Shown one piece after another: positions 19,892 to 28,980 of a DNA stretch of 64,000 nt. The position numbers and the translations under genes are program-made. Below the pieces are notes generated by a model. It did no database searches and was not told where the DNA came from. It saw nothing but the letters and a program-made list of their open reading frames with translations. Position 1 is the stretch's first letter, and each line of letters begins with the position of its first letter. Source of the stretch: Rhodanobacter denitrificans (lineage in GTDB: Bacteria > Pseudomonadota > Gammaproteobacteria > Xanthomonadales > Rhodanobacteraceae); NCBI RefSeq assembly GCF_000230695.2, contig NC_020541.1, positions 3,906,001 through 3,970,000 of the forward strand. Direction: 5' to 3'.

Positions 19892-19906
19892 GCCACTGAC
19901 CCCACG

Positions 19907-19942
19907 ACGGCGCCGCGGCCGATCCGCGGCGCCGTTCTTGTT
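19907..19942 (+). terminator. Rho-independent terminator after the RDD gene
   Basis: A perfect 12-bp stem (ACGGCGCCGCGG and its complement) with a 5-base loop, then TCTTGTTT. It closes the mnmG-RDD transcription unit. Confidence 0.85.
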
Positions 19943-19971
19943 TGCGCGGCGGTACCGCCAGAGCCGCTTGG

Positions 19972-19977
19972 TATCAT
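19972..19977 (+). promoter_or_regulatory. TATCAT -10-like element of tex
   Basis: TTGGTATCATCGG lies 62 bases before the tex ATG and downstream of the preceding terminator, so tex needs its own promoter here. The -35 region is not obvious. Confidence 0.35.
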
Positions 19978-20038
19978 CGGCCGCCGCATTCTTCTTCATC
20001 CGGCGCATCACGCCGCCGACGGGAACCGATCACCACCC

Positions 20039-22366
20039 ATGCTCAGCATCGAACAACGCATCGCCCACGACATCGCCGCGAAGACCGAACAGGTACGGGC
20101 GGCCGTCGACCTGCTCGACGGCGGCGCCACCGTGCCGTTCATCGCGCGCTATCGCAAGGAAGTCACCGGCAGCCTCGACGACACCCAGCTGCGCCTGCTG
20201 GAAGAGCGCCTGCGCTACCTGCGCGAGCTGGAAGAGCGCCGCGCCGCGATCCTGGCCAGTGTGGAAGAACAGGGCAAGCTCAGCGATGCGTTGAAAGCCG
20301 ACCTGCTCGCCGCCGACACCAAGGCGCGGCTGGAGGACCTGTACCTGCCGTACAAGCCGAAGCGCCGCACCAAGGCGCAGATCGCCCGCGAGGCCGGGCT
20401 GGAACCGCTGGCGCTGGGCCTGCGTGAGGATCCCACGCGGTCGCCGGAGACGTTCGCCGAGTCGTTCGTCGACGCGGAGAGAGGCGTCGCCGACGTGCGC
20501 GCCGCACTCGACGGCGCCCGCGCGATCCTGATGGAGTCGATCGCCGAGGACGCGCACCTGGTCGGCGAGCTGCGCGACTGGCTGTGGGCGCAGGGGCAGA
20601 TCCGCGCGAAGGTGGTCGAGGGCAAGGAGCACGAGGGCGCCAAGTTCCGCGACTACTTCGATCACGTCGAGCCGATCGCGAAGATCCCCTCGCACCGCCT
20701 GCTGGCGCTGATGCGCGCGCGCAACGAGGGCGTGATCGAACTCGAGCTCGCCCCCGCCGCGGACAGCGAGCAGGGCCACGCCGAGGGCGAGGGCCGCGTC
20801 GCGGCGCATGCGAACATCCACCAACGCGGCCGTGCCGCCGACGCCTGGCTGCGCGAGACCGTGCGCCTGACCTGGCGGGTGAAGCTGCACCTGCATCTCA
20901 CGCTCGATCTGTTCGGCCGTGTGCGCGAAGGCGCCGAGGACGAGGCGATCCGCGTGTTCGGCGACAACCTGAAAGACCTGATGCTGGCTGCGCCGGCCGG
21001 CGCCAAGACGGTGATGGGACTGGACCCGGGCATCCGCACCGGCTGCAAGGTCGCGGTGGTCGACGCCACCGGCAAGCTGCTGGCCACCGACACGATCTAC
21101 CCGCTGGAACCGCGCCGGCAGTGGAGCGAATCGCTGGTGGCGCTGGCCAAGCTGTGCAAACAACACAACGTGGACCTGATCGCGATCGGCAACGGCACCG
21201 GCTCGCGCGAGACCGACAAGCTGGCCGCCGAGCTGATCAAGAAGCTGCCCGAGGCGAAACTCTCGAAGATCGTGGTGAGCGAGGCCGGCGCCTCGGTGTA
21301 TTCGGCGTCCGAGCTCGCGGCGAAGGAGTTTCCCGATCTCGACGTGAGCCTGCGCGGCGCCGTCTCGATCGCCCGCCGGCTGCAGGACCCGCTGGCCGAG
21401 CTGGTGAAGATCGAGCCGAAGGCGATCGGCGTGGGCCAGTACCAGCACGACGTCAACCAGATCAAGCTGGCGCGCGCGCTGGATGCGAAGGTGGAGGACT
21501 GCGTCAACGCGGTCGGCGTGGACGTGAACACCGCCTCGGCCGCGCTGCTCGCGCGCGTGGCCGGCCTGTCCGCTTCGGTGGCCGAGAACGTGGTGAAGCA
21601 CCGCGATGCGAACGGCCCGTTCCCGAACCGCAAGGCGCTGCTGAAGGTGCCGCGCCTCGGCGACAAGGCATTCGAGCAGTGCGCCGGCTTCCTGCGCGTG
21701 CCCAGCGGCGACAATCCGCTGGACGCCAGCGCGGTACACCCGGAGGCCTACCCGGTGGTCGAGCGGATCATCGCGCAATGCGGCCGCGAAGTGCGCCACA
21801 TCATCGGCGACAGCGGCTTCCTGCGCGGCCTGAAGGCAGAGCAGTTCACCGACGAGAAATTCGGCGTGCCGACCGTGCGCGACATCCTGAGGGAGCTGGA
21901 AAAGCCCGGTCGCGACCCGCGCCCGGAATTCGTGGCGCCGAGCTTCGCCGAAGGCGTCGAGGACGTGAAGGACCTCCGGCCCGGCATGATCCTGGAAGGC
22001 CGCGTCACCAATGTCGCCGCGTTCGGCGCATTCGTCGACATCGGCGTGCACCAGGATGGCCTGGTGCACCTCTCGGCGTTGTCGCACAGCTTCGTGAAAG
22101 ATCCGCGCGACGCGGTGAAGGCCGGCGATATCGTCAAGGTCAAGGTGATGGAGGTGGACATCCCGCGCCAGCGCATCGGCCTCAGCATGCGCCTGGACGA
22201 CGAACCGGGGCAGGCGCGCAGCGCCCGTCCGGGGGCCGGCCGCGATGCCGGCGGCAGCCCACGCGACAGCCGCGGCCCGCGCCCCGGCGGCGGCGCGCCC
22301 AAACCCGCTGCCGCCCCGGCCAGCAACGCGTTCGCCGATGCGTTTGCGCGGGCGGGCAAGCGCTGA
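20039..22366 (+). CDS. tex: Tex family transcription accessory / RNA-binding protein
   Basis: 775-residue nucleic-acid-binding protein of the Tex/YhgF family. The Tex N-terminal domain ([17 protein letters not shown]), the YqgF-like RNase-H fold ([16 protein letters not shown]), the helix-hairpin-helix region ([18 protein letters not shown]) and a C-terminal S1 domain (about 645-722, [21 protein letters not shown]) are all present. The last 50 residues are a Gly/Pro/Arg-rich disordered tail, common in this family and probably helping RNA binding. It likely acts in transcription or RNA quality control. It stands alone between two promoters. Confidence 0.95.
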   Translation: MLSIEQRIAHDIAAKTEQVRAAVDLLDGGATVPFIARYRKEVTGSLDDTQLRLLEERLRYLRELEERRAAILASVEEQGKLSDALKADLLAADTKARLEDLYLPYKPKRRTKAQIAREAGLEPLALGLREDPTRSPETFAESFVDAERGVADVRAALDGARAILMESIAEDAHLVGELRDWLWAQGQIRAKVVEGKEHEGAKFRDYFDHVEPIAKIPSHRLLALMRARNEGVIELELAPAADSEQGHAEGEGRVAAHANIHQRGRAADAWLRETVRLTWRVKLHLHLTLDLFGRVREGAEDEAIRVFGDNLKDLMLAAPAGAKTVMGLDPGIRTGCKVAVVDATGKLLATDTIYPLEPRRQWSESLVALAKLCKQHNVDLIAIGNGTGSRETDKLAAELIKKLPEAKLSKIVVSEAGASVYSASELAAKEFPDLDVSLRGAVSIARRLQDPLAELVKIEPKAIGVGQYQHDVNQIKLARALDAKVEDCVNAVGVDVNTASAALLARVAGLSASVAENVVKHRDANGPFPNRKALLKVPRLGDKAFEQCAGFLRVPSGDNPLDASAVHPEAYPVVERIIAQCGREVRHIIGDSGFLRGLKAEQFTDEKFGVPTVRDILRELEKPGRDPRPEFVAPSFAEGVEDVKDLRPGMILEGRVTNVAAFGAFVDIGVHQDGLVHLSALSHSFVKDPRDAVKAGDIVKVKVMEVDIPRQRIGLSMRLDDEPGQARSARPGAGRDAGGSPRDSRGPRPGGGAPKPAAAPASNAFADAFARAGKR

Positions 22367-22480
22367 GCTGCCCAAGCCGGGACCGCGGGCGGCGGCGATG
22401 CGCTGCAGCATGCGGTTCCGTATGGAATGCCGTACCGTAACGTCCAGCTAACACGGCCATCCCGGCCGAGGAGTATCTGC

Positions 22481-24322
22481 ATGCTTCGTACCCGCCATCT
22501 GGCCGGTGCCATCGCCACCGCCCTGCTGTTCAGCACGGCCGCCGCGGCCACCGATTTCAGCAACGTCATCGTCTTCGGTGACAGCCTCAGTGACGGCGGC
22601 AACATCTCGCTGGCCACTGCGCCCGCGATCCAGCCGCCGCTGCGCTTCACCACCAACCCGGGCATCACCACCGCGGAGAACGTCGCGGCGAAGCTCGGTT
22701 TCGCGCTGGCCCCGTCAGCCGCCGGCGGCACCGACTTCGCCTGGGGCGGCGCCGGCTTCGTCAACAACGTCGCCGCGGTGCCGACCATTCCGCAGCAGCT
22801 GCAGATGTACCTCGGCACGACCGGCGGCAAGGCCGACGGCAACGCGCTGTACCAGGTCTGGGGCGGCGCCAACGACATCTTCTACCTGAGCGGTGCGCTG
22901 ACCGACCCGAACGCGATCGCCGCCGGCACCACCGGCGCGGCGCAGGCCGAGCTGGGCGTACTCGGCGCGCTGCAGGCCGCCGGCGCGCGCTACGTGGTGG
23001 TCTACAACCTGCCCGACCTGGGCAAGACGCCCGCCTCCGCCGCCGGCGGCGCGGCCGCGCAGGCCGGCGCCAGCCAGCTCGCCGTGCTCTACAACGGCGT
23101 GCTCAACAGCGGGCTGGCGCAGTTGAGCGCCAACGGCCTGAACATCATTCCGGTGAATACCTTCGCCCTGCTCAACGAGGCGGTCGCGAACCCCGCGGCC
23201 TACGGCTTCAGCAACGTCACCACGCCGGCGTGCACCGGCAGTTCGATCCAGTGCGGCCCGCAGGGCTCGGGGCTGCCCTACAGCTACGCGGCGGGCACCG
23301 ACCAGAGCTACCTGTTCGCCGATGGCGTGCATCCGACCACCGCCGCTCACGCGATGCTCAGCCAGTACGTGCTGTCGGTGATCCGTGCGCCGGAGCAGGT
23401 CTCGCTGCTCGGCGAAGCGCCGCTGGCCGCCAGCGCCACGCAGAACCGCGTCATGCGCGAGCAGATGCTGACCACCGGCAAGGATGGCGACGTGCGCACC
23501 TTCGTCAACATCGACTATGCCCGGCAGCGCTTCGACGCCACCGGCAATTCGCCGCGCACCAACAGCGACAACTTCAATTTCACCCTGGGCGCGAACTATT
23601 TCGCCGGCGAGCACGTCACCGCCGGCGTGGCGCTGGGTGTGGGCCAGCACAACGCCGACTTCTCCGGCGGTGGCGGCTACAAGCTGCAGGACGTCAGCGG
23701 CCTGGGCTATGTCGGTTACCACAACGGCGGCGGCTACGTGGGCGGCTACGTCAACTTCGGCCAGTCGAATTTCAAGGACATCGAACGCCGCATGAGCATC
23801 GGCGCCATGCAGCGCACCGAAACCGGCAAGACCGACGGCTCGCACCTGGGCGGCGGCGTCACCGGCGGCTGGTGGTTCGATCTCACCGACAAGCTGCAGA
23901 CCGGCCCGTTCGCCACCGTCGACTGGCAGACCGTGAAGATCAGCGGCTACGCCGAGAGCGGCAACGACAGCAGCGCCATGTGGTTCGGCCGGCAGCAGCG
24001 CGACTCGCTGCTATCCACGCTGGGCTGGCGCCTGCGCGGCCAGTGGCAGGTCAACAACCTGGTGATGTCGCCCTATGTCGAGCTGGGCTGGAACCACGAC
24101 AGCAAGGCCGACCCGCGCATGGTCCGCGCCGGCCTGAACAGCATGAACGGCGGCTTCGCCCTGTCCGGCTTCAGCCCGGACCCGAGTTGGGGTACCGCGA
24201 CGCTGGGCCTGTCCGCCCAACTCACCCCGAGCGTGCAGAGCTGGATCGGCTACAGCGGGCGCTTCGGCGACAACAGCCAGAAGTTCAACAGCGTCAACAT
24301 GGGCGTGCGGATCAGTCTCTGA
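22481..24322 (+). CDS. GDSL/SGNH esterase autotransporter (EstA-like)
   Basis: 613-residue surface lipase/esterase. Signal peptide (LLFSTAAAA), then the SGNH passenger: block I GDSLSDGG with nucleophile Ser35, block III VWGGANDIF, block V FADGVHPTTAAH supplying Asp and His. From about residue 330 to the end is an autotransporter beta-barrel (repeated GYVGYHNGGGYVGGYVNFG-like strands, terminal VNMGVRISL). It secretes itself through the outer membrane. GAGGAG precedes the ATG. It is the only gene of its unit and is closed by a strong terminator. Confidence 0.92.
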   Translation: MLRTRHLAGAIATALLFSTAAAATDFSNVIVFGDSLSDGGNISLATAPAIQPPLRFTTNPGITTAENVAAKLGFALAPSAAGGTDFAWGGAGFVNNVAAVPTIPQQLQMYLGTTGGKADGNALYQVWGGANDIFYLSGALTDPNAIAAGTTGAAQAELGVLGALQAAGARYVVVYNLPDLGKTPASAAGGAAAQAGASQLAVLYNGVLNSGLAQLSANGLNIIPVNTFALLNEAVANPAAYGFSNVTTPACTGSSIQCGPQGSGLPYSYAAGTDQSYLFADGVHPTTAAHAMLSQYVLSVIRAPEQVSLLGEAPLAASATQNRVMREQMLTTGKDGDVRTFVNIDYARQRFDATGNSPRTNSDNFNFTLGANYFAGEHVTAGVALGVGQHNADFSGGGGYKLQDVSGLGYVGYHNGGGYVGGYVNFGQSNFKDIERRMSIGAMQRTETGKTDGSHLGGGVTGGWWFDLTDKLQTGPFATVDWQTVKISGYAESGNDSSAMWFGRQQRDSLLSTLGWRLRGQWQVNNLVMSPYVELGWNHDSKADPRMVRAGLNSMNGGFALSGFSPDPSWGTATLGLSAQLTPSVQSWIGYSGRFGDNSQKFNSVNMGVRISL

Positions 24323-24363
24323 TCCGCTCTGCCCAGCGGCCCGGCCTGGTCCGGGCCGCCCAT

Positions 24364-24400
24364 GAAAAAGCCGTCCGTGGATGCGGACGGCTTTTTTTGT
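24364..24400. terminator. Bidirectional rho-independent terminator
   Basis: A 12-bp stem (AAAAGCCGTCCG and its complement) with T-runs on both strands (seven Ts on the plus side, five As leading in). It lies between the convergent esterase and lipoprotein genes and serves both. Confidence 0.9.
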
Positions 24401-24434
24401 GGACCAGCCCGCTCGACGCGGGAGCCCGGACGGC

Positions 24435-25316
24435 TTACTTGTTCTTGCCGCCGGTAGCCATGGCGAGAATCGCCACCGCCTGCTTCCTCAGCGTCGCCGC
24501 CACTGCCGGATCGAGCGGCTGCACGTCGCTGCCGACCTGGTGCTGCTTGAGTACCAGCGTACCGTCGTCGCTCCAGCCGGCGCGGTCGATCGCGCTGGGT
24601 TTGCCGTCGCGGCTGGCCTTGGTTTCCTGCACGATCGCCCACGGCTTGCCGTCCTTGTAGGCATAGTCGGTGCTGGTGTAACCCTTGTCGCCGTAGTCGA
24701 CCTCTTCGCGGATGTACTTCACCTCGCCGGCCTGGCGGAACAGCTGCCAACCGCGCGAATCACTGGCCTCCAGCTTGGTGCCATGGCTGATCTTCATGCC
24801 GCCGATCTGCGCCTTCGCCTCGGCGAACTCGGCCAGGATCTTCTCGCTGGGCGTCTGCTCGGCCAGCAGCTCGATCGCCACGCCGTCGTTCTTGCTGCCC
24901 TTGGCCAGCACCGGCGCCTGGATCGGCATGGTGTACTTGCGGTCGCCGTCGGTCAGGGACGCCTGGATCACGTACAGGTCGCCCGGCTTCACTTCGGCCG
25001 GGTTGAAGCTCAGCGTGAACGACTGCGGGAACGAACCGGCCGGCGAGGTCTTGCTGGCCAGCGGGGCGGAGCCCACGGCGGTGGACGACACGTCGGCCAG
25101 GTTCAGCACCAGGGTGGCGTTCGCCGACGGCGCGGGCGTGCCGGCGCGCAGCGTAATCGTGCCGCTCACCTGGCTCGGGACCGGCGCAGCGGCCGCAGCC
25201 GTGTTCGCGGAAGCGGGCGCCGTGGAGTCCGTCGACTGAGACGGATGGGAAGCGTTGTTGCAACCAGCCAGAGCCAGTGTCGCAACCGACATCAGCGACA
25301 AAACCGTCTTGCGCAT
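24435..25316 (-). CDS. YbaY-domain lipoprotein with C-terminal extension
   Basis: 293 residues with a lipoprotein signal (LALAGC, lipidated Cys19). Residues about 50-140 match the YbaY family (VSGTITLRAGTPAPSANATLVLNLADVS ... PGDLYVIQASLTDGDRKY, quoted here in part), which includes putative secretion-pilotin-like lipoproteins. The second half (about 150-293) is a separate soluble domain I do not recognise (GWQLFRQAGEVKYIREEVDY, YAYKDGKPWAIVQETK). It is anchored in the periplasm. It is convergent with the esterase; 170 bases separate its start from purD. Confidence 0.78.
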   Translation of the reverse strand: MRKTVLSLMSVATLALAGCNNASHPSQSTDSTAPASANTAAAAAPVPSQVSGTITLRAGTPAPSANATLVLNLADVSSTAVGSAPLASKTSPAGSFPQSFTLSFNPAEVKPGDLYVIQASLTDGDRKYTMPIQAPVLAKGSKNDGVAIELLAEQTPSEKILAEFAEAKAQIGGMKISHGTKLEASDSRGWQLFRQAGEVKYIREEVDYGDKGYTSTDYAYKDGKPWAIVQETKASRDGKPSAIDRAGWSDDGTLVLKQHQVGSDVQPLDPAVAATLRKQAVAILAMATGGKNK

Positions 25317-25486
25317 GGGAAAACCTCATCAACGTGAAATCAAGCACGAGGCCGTTCAGGCGCTATGCGCCACGACTCTACGCGGGGGAAGTTCCAAGCA
25401 TAGCCCAAAAAGCGCCGCCCGGAAAAGTCAAGCCATCCAATGGCCTACCATGCGGCGGCGTACGCGGCCCGCGACGCCGGCCCGGC

Positions 25487-26785
25487 TCAGCGGCGGTGCA
25501 AGGCCCGGTGTGCGATGTCACGGCGGCAGAATGCGCCGTCGTAATGGATCCGGCCGAGCGCGGCATACGCGCTTTCGCGCGCCGCGGCGAGGTCGCTGCC
25601 CAGTGCGCACACGGTCAGCACGCGGCCGCCGGTGGTGAGCACGCGCCCCGCCGGGTCGAGGCGGGTACCGGCGTGGAATACCTTGACGTCGGCCGCTAGC
25701 GCCACGTCGAGGCCGTCGATCGCGTCGCCCAGACGCACCCGGCCCGGATAGCCACCGGCCGCCATCACCACGCCGATCGCCGGGCGCGCGTCCCAACGCG
25801 CCCGGGTCTGTTCCAGCCGGCCGTCCAGCGCGGCGTCGATCAACTCGACCAGGTCGGACTTCAGCCGCAGCAGGATCGGCTGGGTTTCCGGGTCGCCGAA
25901 ACGCACGTTGAACTCGATCACCTTCGGCGCGCCCGACTTGTCGATCATCAGGCCGGCATAGAGGAAGCCGATGAACGGCGCGCCCTCGGCCGCCATGCCG
26001 CGCAGGGTCGGCTCGATCACTTCCTTGAGGATGCGCTGCTCGACTTCCGGCGTGACCACCGGCGCCGGCGAATACGCACCCATGCCGCCGGTGTTCGGGC
26101 CGAGGTCGTTTTCGTCGCGGCGCTTGTGGTCCTGGCTGGAGGCCATCGGCAGCGCATGGCTGCCGTCGCTCATCACGATGTAGCTGGCTTCCTCGCCGTC
26201 GAGGAACTCCTCGATCACCACCCGCGCCGAGGCGTCGCCGAACGCGTGTGCGCCGAGCATGTCGTGCAGCGCCAGTTCCGCGTCGGCCAGGGTCAGCGCC
26301 ACCACCACGCCCTTGCCGGCGGCCAGGCCGTCGGCCTTGATCACGATCGGCGCGCCGCCGCTCTGATGGGCCTGCTCGCGCACGTAGGCCAGCGCCGGAT
26401 TCAGTTCGGTGAACACCGCATAGTGCGCGGTGGGAATGTTGTGCCGCTGCAGGAAATCCTTGGCGAACGCCTTGGAGCCTTCCAGCTGCGCGGCGATCGC
26501 GCGCGGGCCGAAGATGCGCAGGCTGGCGGCGCGGAAACGGTCGACCACGCCGGCCACCAGCGGCACCTCGGGACCGACCACGGTCAGCCCGACCTTTTCG
26601 CGCTTCGCCAGCTGCAGCAGGCCATCGAGGTCGTCCGCCGCCACGTCGGCGTTGCGCACGCCCGGCTCGCGCGCGGTGCCGGCGTTGCCGGGCGCCACGA
26701 TCACCTCGTCGACCTGCGGCGATTGCCCGAGCTTCCACGCCAGCGCATGTTCGCGACCGCCGCCGCCGATGACCAGGACCTTCAT
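25487..26785 (-). CDS. purD: Phosphoribosylamine-glycine ligase
   Basis: ATP-grasp ligase joining glycine to phosphoribosylamine, step two of purine synthesis. 432 residues, full length. The N-terminal MKVLVIGGGGREHALAWKL, the ATP-grasp core (IVIKADGLAAGKGVVVA, EEFLDGEEASYIVMSDG, DENDLGPNTGGMGAYSP) and FNVRFGDPETQPIL are all typical. The ATG at 26785 gives the family N-terminus and has GGAG upstream. purH, usually a neighbour, is not here. Confidence 0.96.
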   Translation of the reverse strand: MKVLVIGGGGREHALAWKLGQSPQVDEVIVAPGNAGTAREPGVRNADVAADDLDGLLQLAKREKVGLTVVGPEVPLVAGVVDRFRAASLRIFGPRAIAAQLEGSKAFAKDFLQRHNIPTAHYAVFTELNPALAYVREQAHQSGGAPIVIKADGLAAGKGVVVALTLADAELALHDMLGAHAFGDASARVVIEEFLDGEEASYIVMSDGSHALPMASSQDHKRRDENDLGPNTGGMGAYSPAPVVTPEVEQRILKEVIEPTLRGMAAEGAPFIGFLYAGLMIDKSGAPKVIEFNVRFGDPETQPILLRLKSDLVELIDAALDGRLEQTRARWDARPAIGVVMAAGGYPGRVRLGDAIDGLDVALAADVKVFHAGTRLDPAGRVLTTGGRVLTVCALGSDLAAARESAYAALGRIHYDGAFCRRDIAHRALHRR

Positions 26786-26891
26786 TGGGCTGCTCCGTGT
26801 GAGGCGCGCCACCCGGCGCAGCCCGGCATTGTAGCGGCTGCGCGCTCAGCCGACGGCAGCGAGGCCGCACGCCCTGGCGCGAGCCGGCGGC

Positions 26892-28271
26892 TCAATCGTC
26901 GTCGTGCTGGCCGAGCAGGGCCAGCAGCGCCGCGCGCGGCAGCTTGCCGGTCTCGTTGCGCGGCAAGGCCTCGACCAGCTTCAGCGGACGCGGCAGGAAC
27001 AGCGGGTCGATCGCGCGGCGCAGGGCGTCGAGTATCGCGTGTGCATCCAGCCCCGGTGCCACCGCCAGCGCGGCAATCCGGTGCACGCCCAGCGCATCGC
27101 CGTCGTCGAGCTGGAACACCGCGCCGTCGCGCACGCCCGGGATCGCCAGCAGGCGCCGGGTAAGGTCGCCCAGCGAGGCGCGCTTGCCGGCGATCTCCAG
27201 CAGGTCGGCGTGGCGGCCGCACAGGCGGAAGCGGCGGCCGCCGTCGGACAGGCTCACGATGTCGGCCAGGGCCACCGGCGCGTCCAGCTGCGGCGCCTGC
27301 ACCAGCGTGCCGTCCGGCTGCGGATGCAGGCTGGCACCGTCATACAGCGACCAGTCCTCGTCCACGGCGGGACGCCGGCTGGCGAACACGCAGGTCTCGG
27401 TGGAGCCGAACACCTCCAGCAGCGGTGCACCGAACCGCTGCTCGGCGCGGCGCGCCAGTTCCACCGGCAGCGGTGCGGTGGCCGACACCATCGCCGCGAC
27501 CGGCGGCAGCGCGATGCCCGATTCCACCAGCGCGCGCAGGTGCACCGGCGTGGTCACCAGCACCCGCGGCGCCGGCACCTCGGCCAGCGCGGCGGCCACG
27601 TCGGCCGGAAAGAACGGCCGCCCGGCATGCACGCCGACGTCGCCCAGCAGCGGCAGCAGCACCGACATCTCCATGCCGTACATGTGCTGCGGCGGCACCG
27701 TGGCGACGATCTCGACACGCGGCCCGACCGCTGCGCGCAGCAGCGCCAGGTTGCCGGCGTTGCTGGCGTGGAAACTGCCCCAGGTCTTCAGGTTCGCGCC
27801 GGGCGCACCGGTGGAGCCGGAGGTATAGCCGATCGCCACCACCTGCCCGGCCGGAATCGACGGCCACGCTGCATCAAGTTCAAGCGGCGGTACGGCATCC
27901 AGCGGCGGCAGTTGCCGGTAACCGCGCGGCGCGGGATCGAGCGCCTGCTCGCCCAGCGCATAGCAACCCGGATGCGCTGCCATCACCTCGTCCACTGCCT
28001 GCGGCGCACGCGACGACGGCAACAGGTTGGCCTGGCCACGCAACGCGATCGCGCAGAACGCGACCAGGAACGCGTAGCGGTCCTCGCACAAATTGACCCC
28101 GGCGGGGGCGGCCGGCAACCCGGCGGCCACCGCCTGCACCTGGGCCAGGAAGCACGCCGCGTTCACCGGCTCGCCGTGATGCCAGGCCACGATCCGTGCG
28201 GGGTCGACCGCGTCCAGCAACGGCAGTCGCGGTGGCGCCTCACGCTGGTAGGTGTCGTAAACGATGGCCAA
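26892..28271 (-). CDS. ANL-superfamily acyl/aryl AMP-ligase
   Basis: Adenylate-forming enzyme of about 459 residues that activates a carboxylic acid. Core motifs: YTSGSTGAPGANLKTW (A3, but lacking the usual PKG lysine), FGSTET (A5), FRLCGRHADLLEIAGKRASL (A8) and the catalytic C-terminal PRNETGKLPR. The N-terminal part is shorter than in most acyl-CoA synthetases. I prefer a TTG start at 28271, with GGGAGA 8 bases upstream; an ATG at 28439 would overlap tsaC. In xanthomonads similar ligases serve xanthomonadin/aryl-polyene pigment, but none of that cluster's other genes are here, so the substrate is open. Confidence 0.75.
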   Translation of the reverse strand: MAIVYDTYQREAPPRLPLLDAVDPARIVAWHHGEPVNAACFLAQVQAVAAGLPAAPAGVNLCEDRYAFLVAFCAIALRGQANLLPSSRAPQAVDEVMAAHPGCYALGEQALDPAPRGYRQLPPLDAVPPLELDAAWPSIPAGQVVAIGYTSGSTGAPGANLKTWGSFHASNAGNLALLRAAVGPRVEIVATVPPQHMYGMEMSVLLPLLGDVGVHAGRPFFPADVAAALAEVPAPRVLVTTPVHLRALVESGIALPPVAAMVSATAPLPVELARRAEQRFGAPLLEVFGSTETCVFASRRPAVDEDWSLYDGASLHPQPDGTLVQAPQLDAPVALADIVSLSDGGRRFRLCGRHADLLEIAGKRASLGDLTRRLLAIPGVRDGAVFQLDDGDALGVHRIAALAVAPGLDAHAILDALRRAIDPLFLPRPLKLVEALPRNETGKLPRAALLALLGQHDDD

Positions 28272-28407
28272 GCCGCAATCTCCCTGATCTTCAATTCGAC
28301 ATGCCCCGCAGAATCGCGCCGCACCATGAACAGCGGCGTGAATGGCGGCAGCTGGCATCCCGCGGCGGTTCAGCTGGCGCAATGATCCGGCGCGCTCCCG
28401 TGGACGC

Positions 28408-28980
28408 TCAGGCGCGGATGATAGCGCCCGACAATGCATCGCGGATCACCGTGGGACTGGCCTGGCCACCCAGTGGAGCGTCCAGCAGGCCATCCAGTGC
28501 ATCGCCGAAGTACTCCGCCACGGTCTGCGCCGTGCGCGCCGGCGGCTGGCCGTGCGGGTTCGCGCTGGTCGACACCAGCGCGCCGCCGAACGCGCGGCAC
28601 AACGCGGCGGCCGGTGCGTGCGCGGTGACCCGCAGCGCGATCCCGGCATGCGCGCCGGCGACCCACGCCGGCACCTCGGCCGAGCGCGGGAAGATCCAGG
28701 TGTGCGGGCCGGGCCAGCTCGATCGCACCTCCCGCAGCACCTCCGCCGGCACCGCGGCCAGTTCGATGTAGCGCTCGACCTGGGCGAAATCAGCGGCGAT
28801 CAACAGCACGCCCTGGGTCGCCGGGCGCTGCTTCAACGCGAAGATTTTCTCGAAGGCGACGCGGTCATGTGGATCGCAGCCGAGGCCGAACACCGCCTCG
28901 GTCGGGTACGCCAGCACGCCGCCGCCATGCAGCAGCGCGGCGGCAGCGTCGAGTTCGGCCAGGGTGAAGCGCTGCAGCAC
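28408..28980 (-). CDS. tsaC: L-threonylcarbamoyladenylate synthase (Sua5/YrdC/TsaC family)
   Basis: Makes threonylcarbamoyl-AMP from threonine, bicarbonate and ATP for t6A37 in tRNA. 190 residues, the short YrdC-only form. Motifs YPTEAVFGLGCDP, the KQRP substrate loop and STSANPHGQPPART are present. It starts with GTG immediately after the topA stop (TGAGTG, no gap), so it is co-translated with topA, a gene order common in gammaproteobacteria. Confidence 0.94.
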   Translation of the reverse strand: MLQRFTLAELDAAAALLHGGGVLAYPTEAVFGLGCDPHDRVAFEKIFALKQRPATQGVLLIAADFAQVERYIELAAVPAEVLREVRSSWPGPHTWIFPRSAEVPAWVAGAHAGIALRVTAHAPAAALCRAFGGALVSTSANPHGQPPARTAQTVAEYFGDALDGLLDAPLGGQASPTVIRDALSGAIIRA

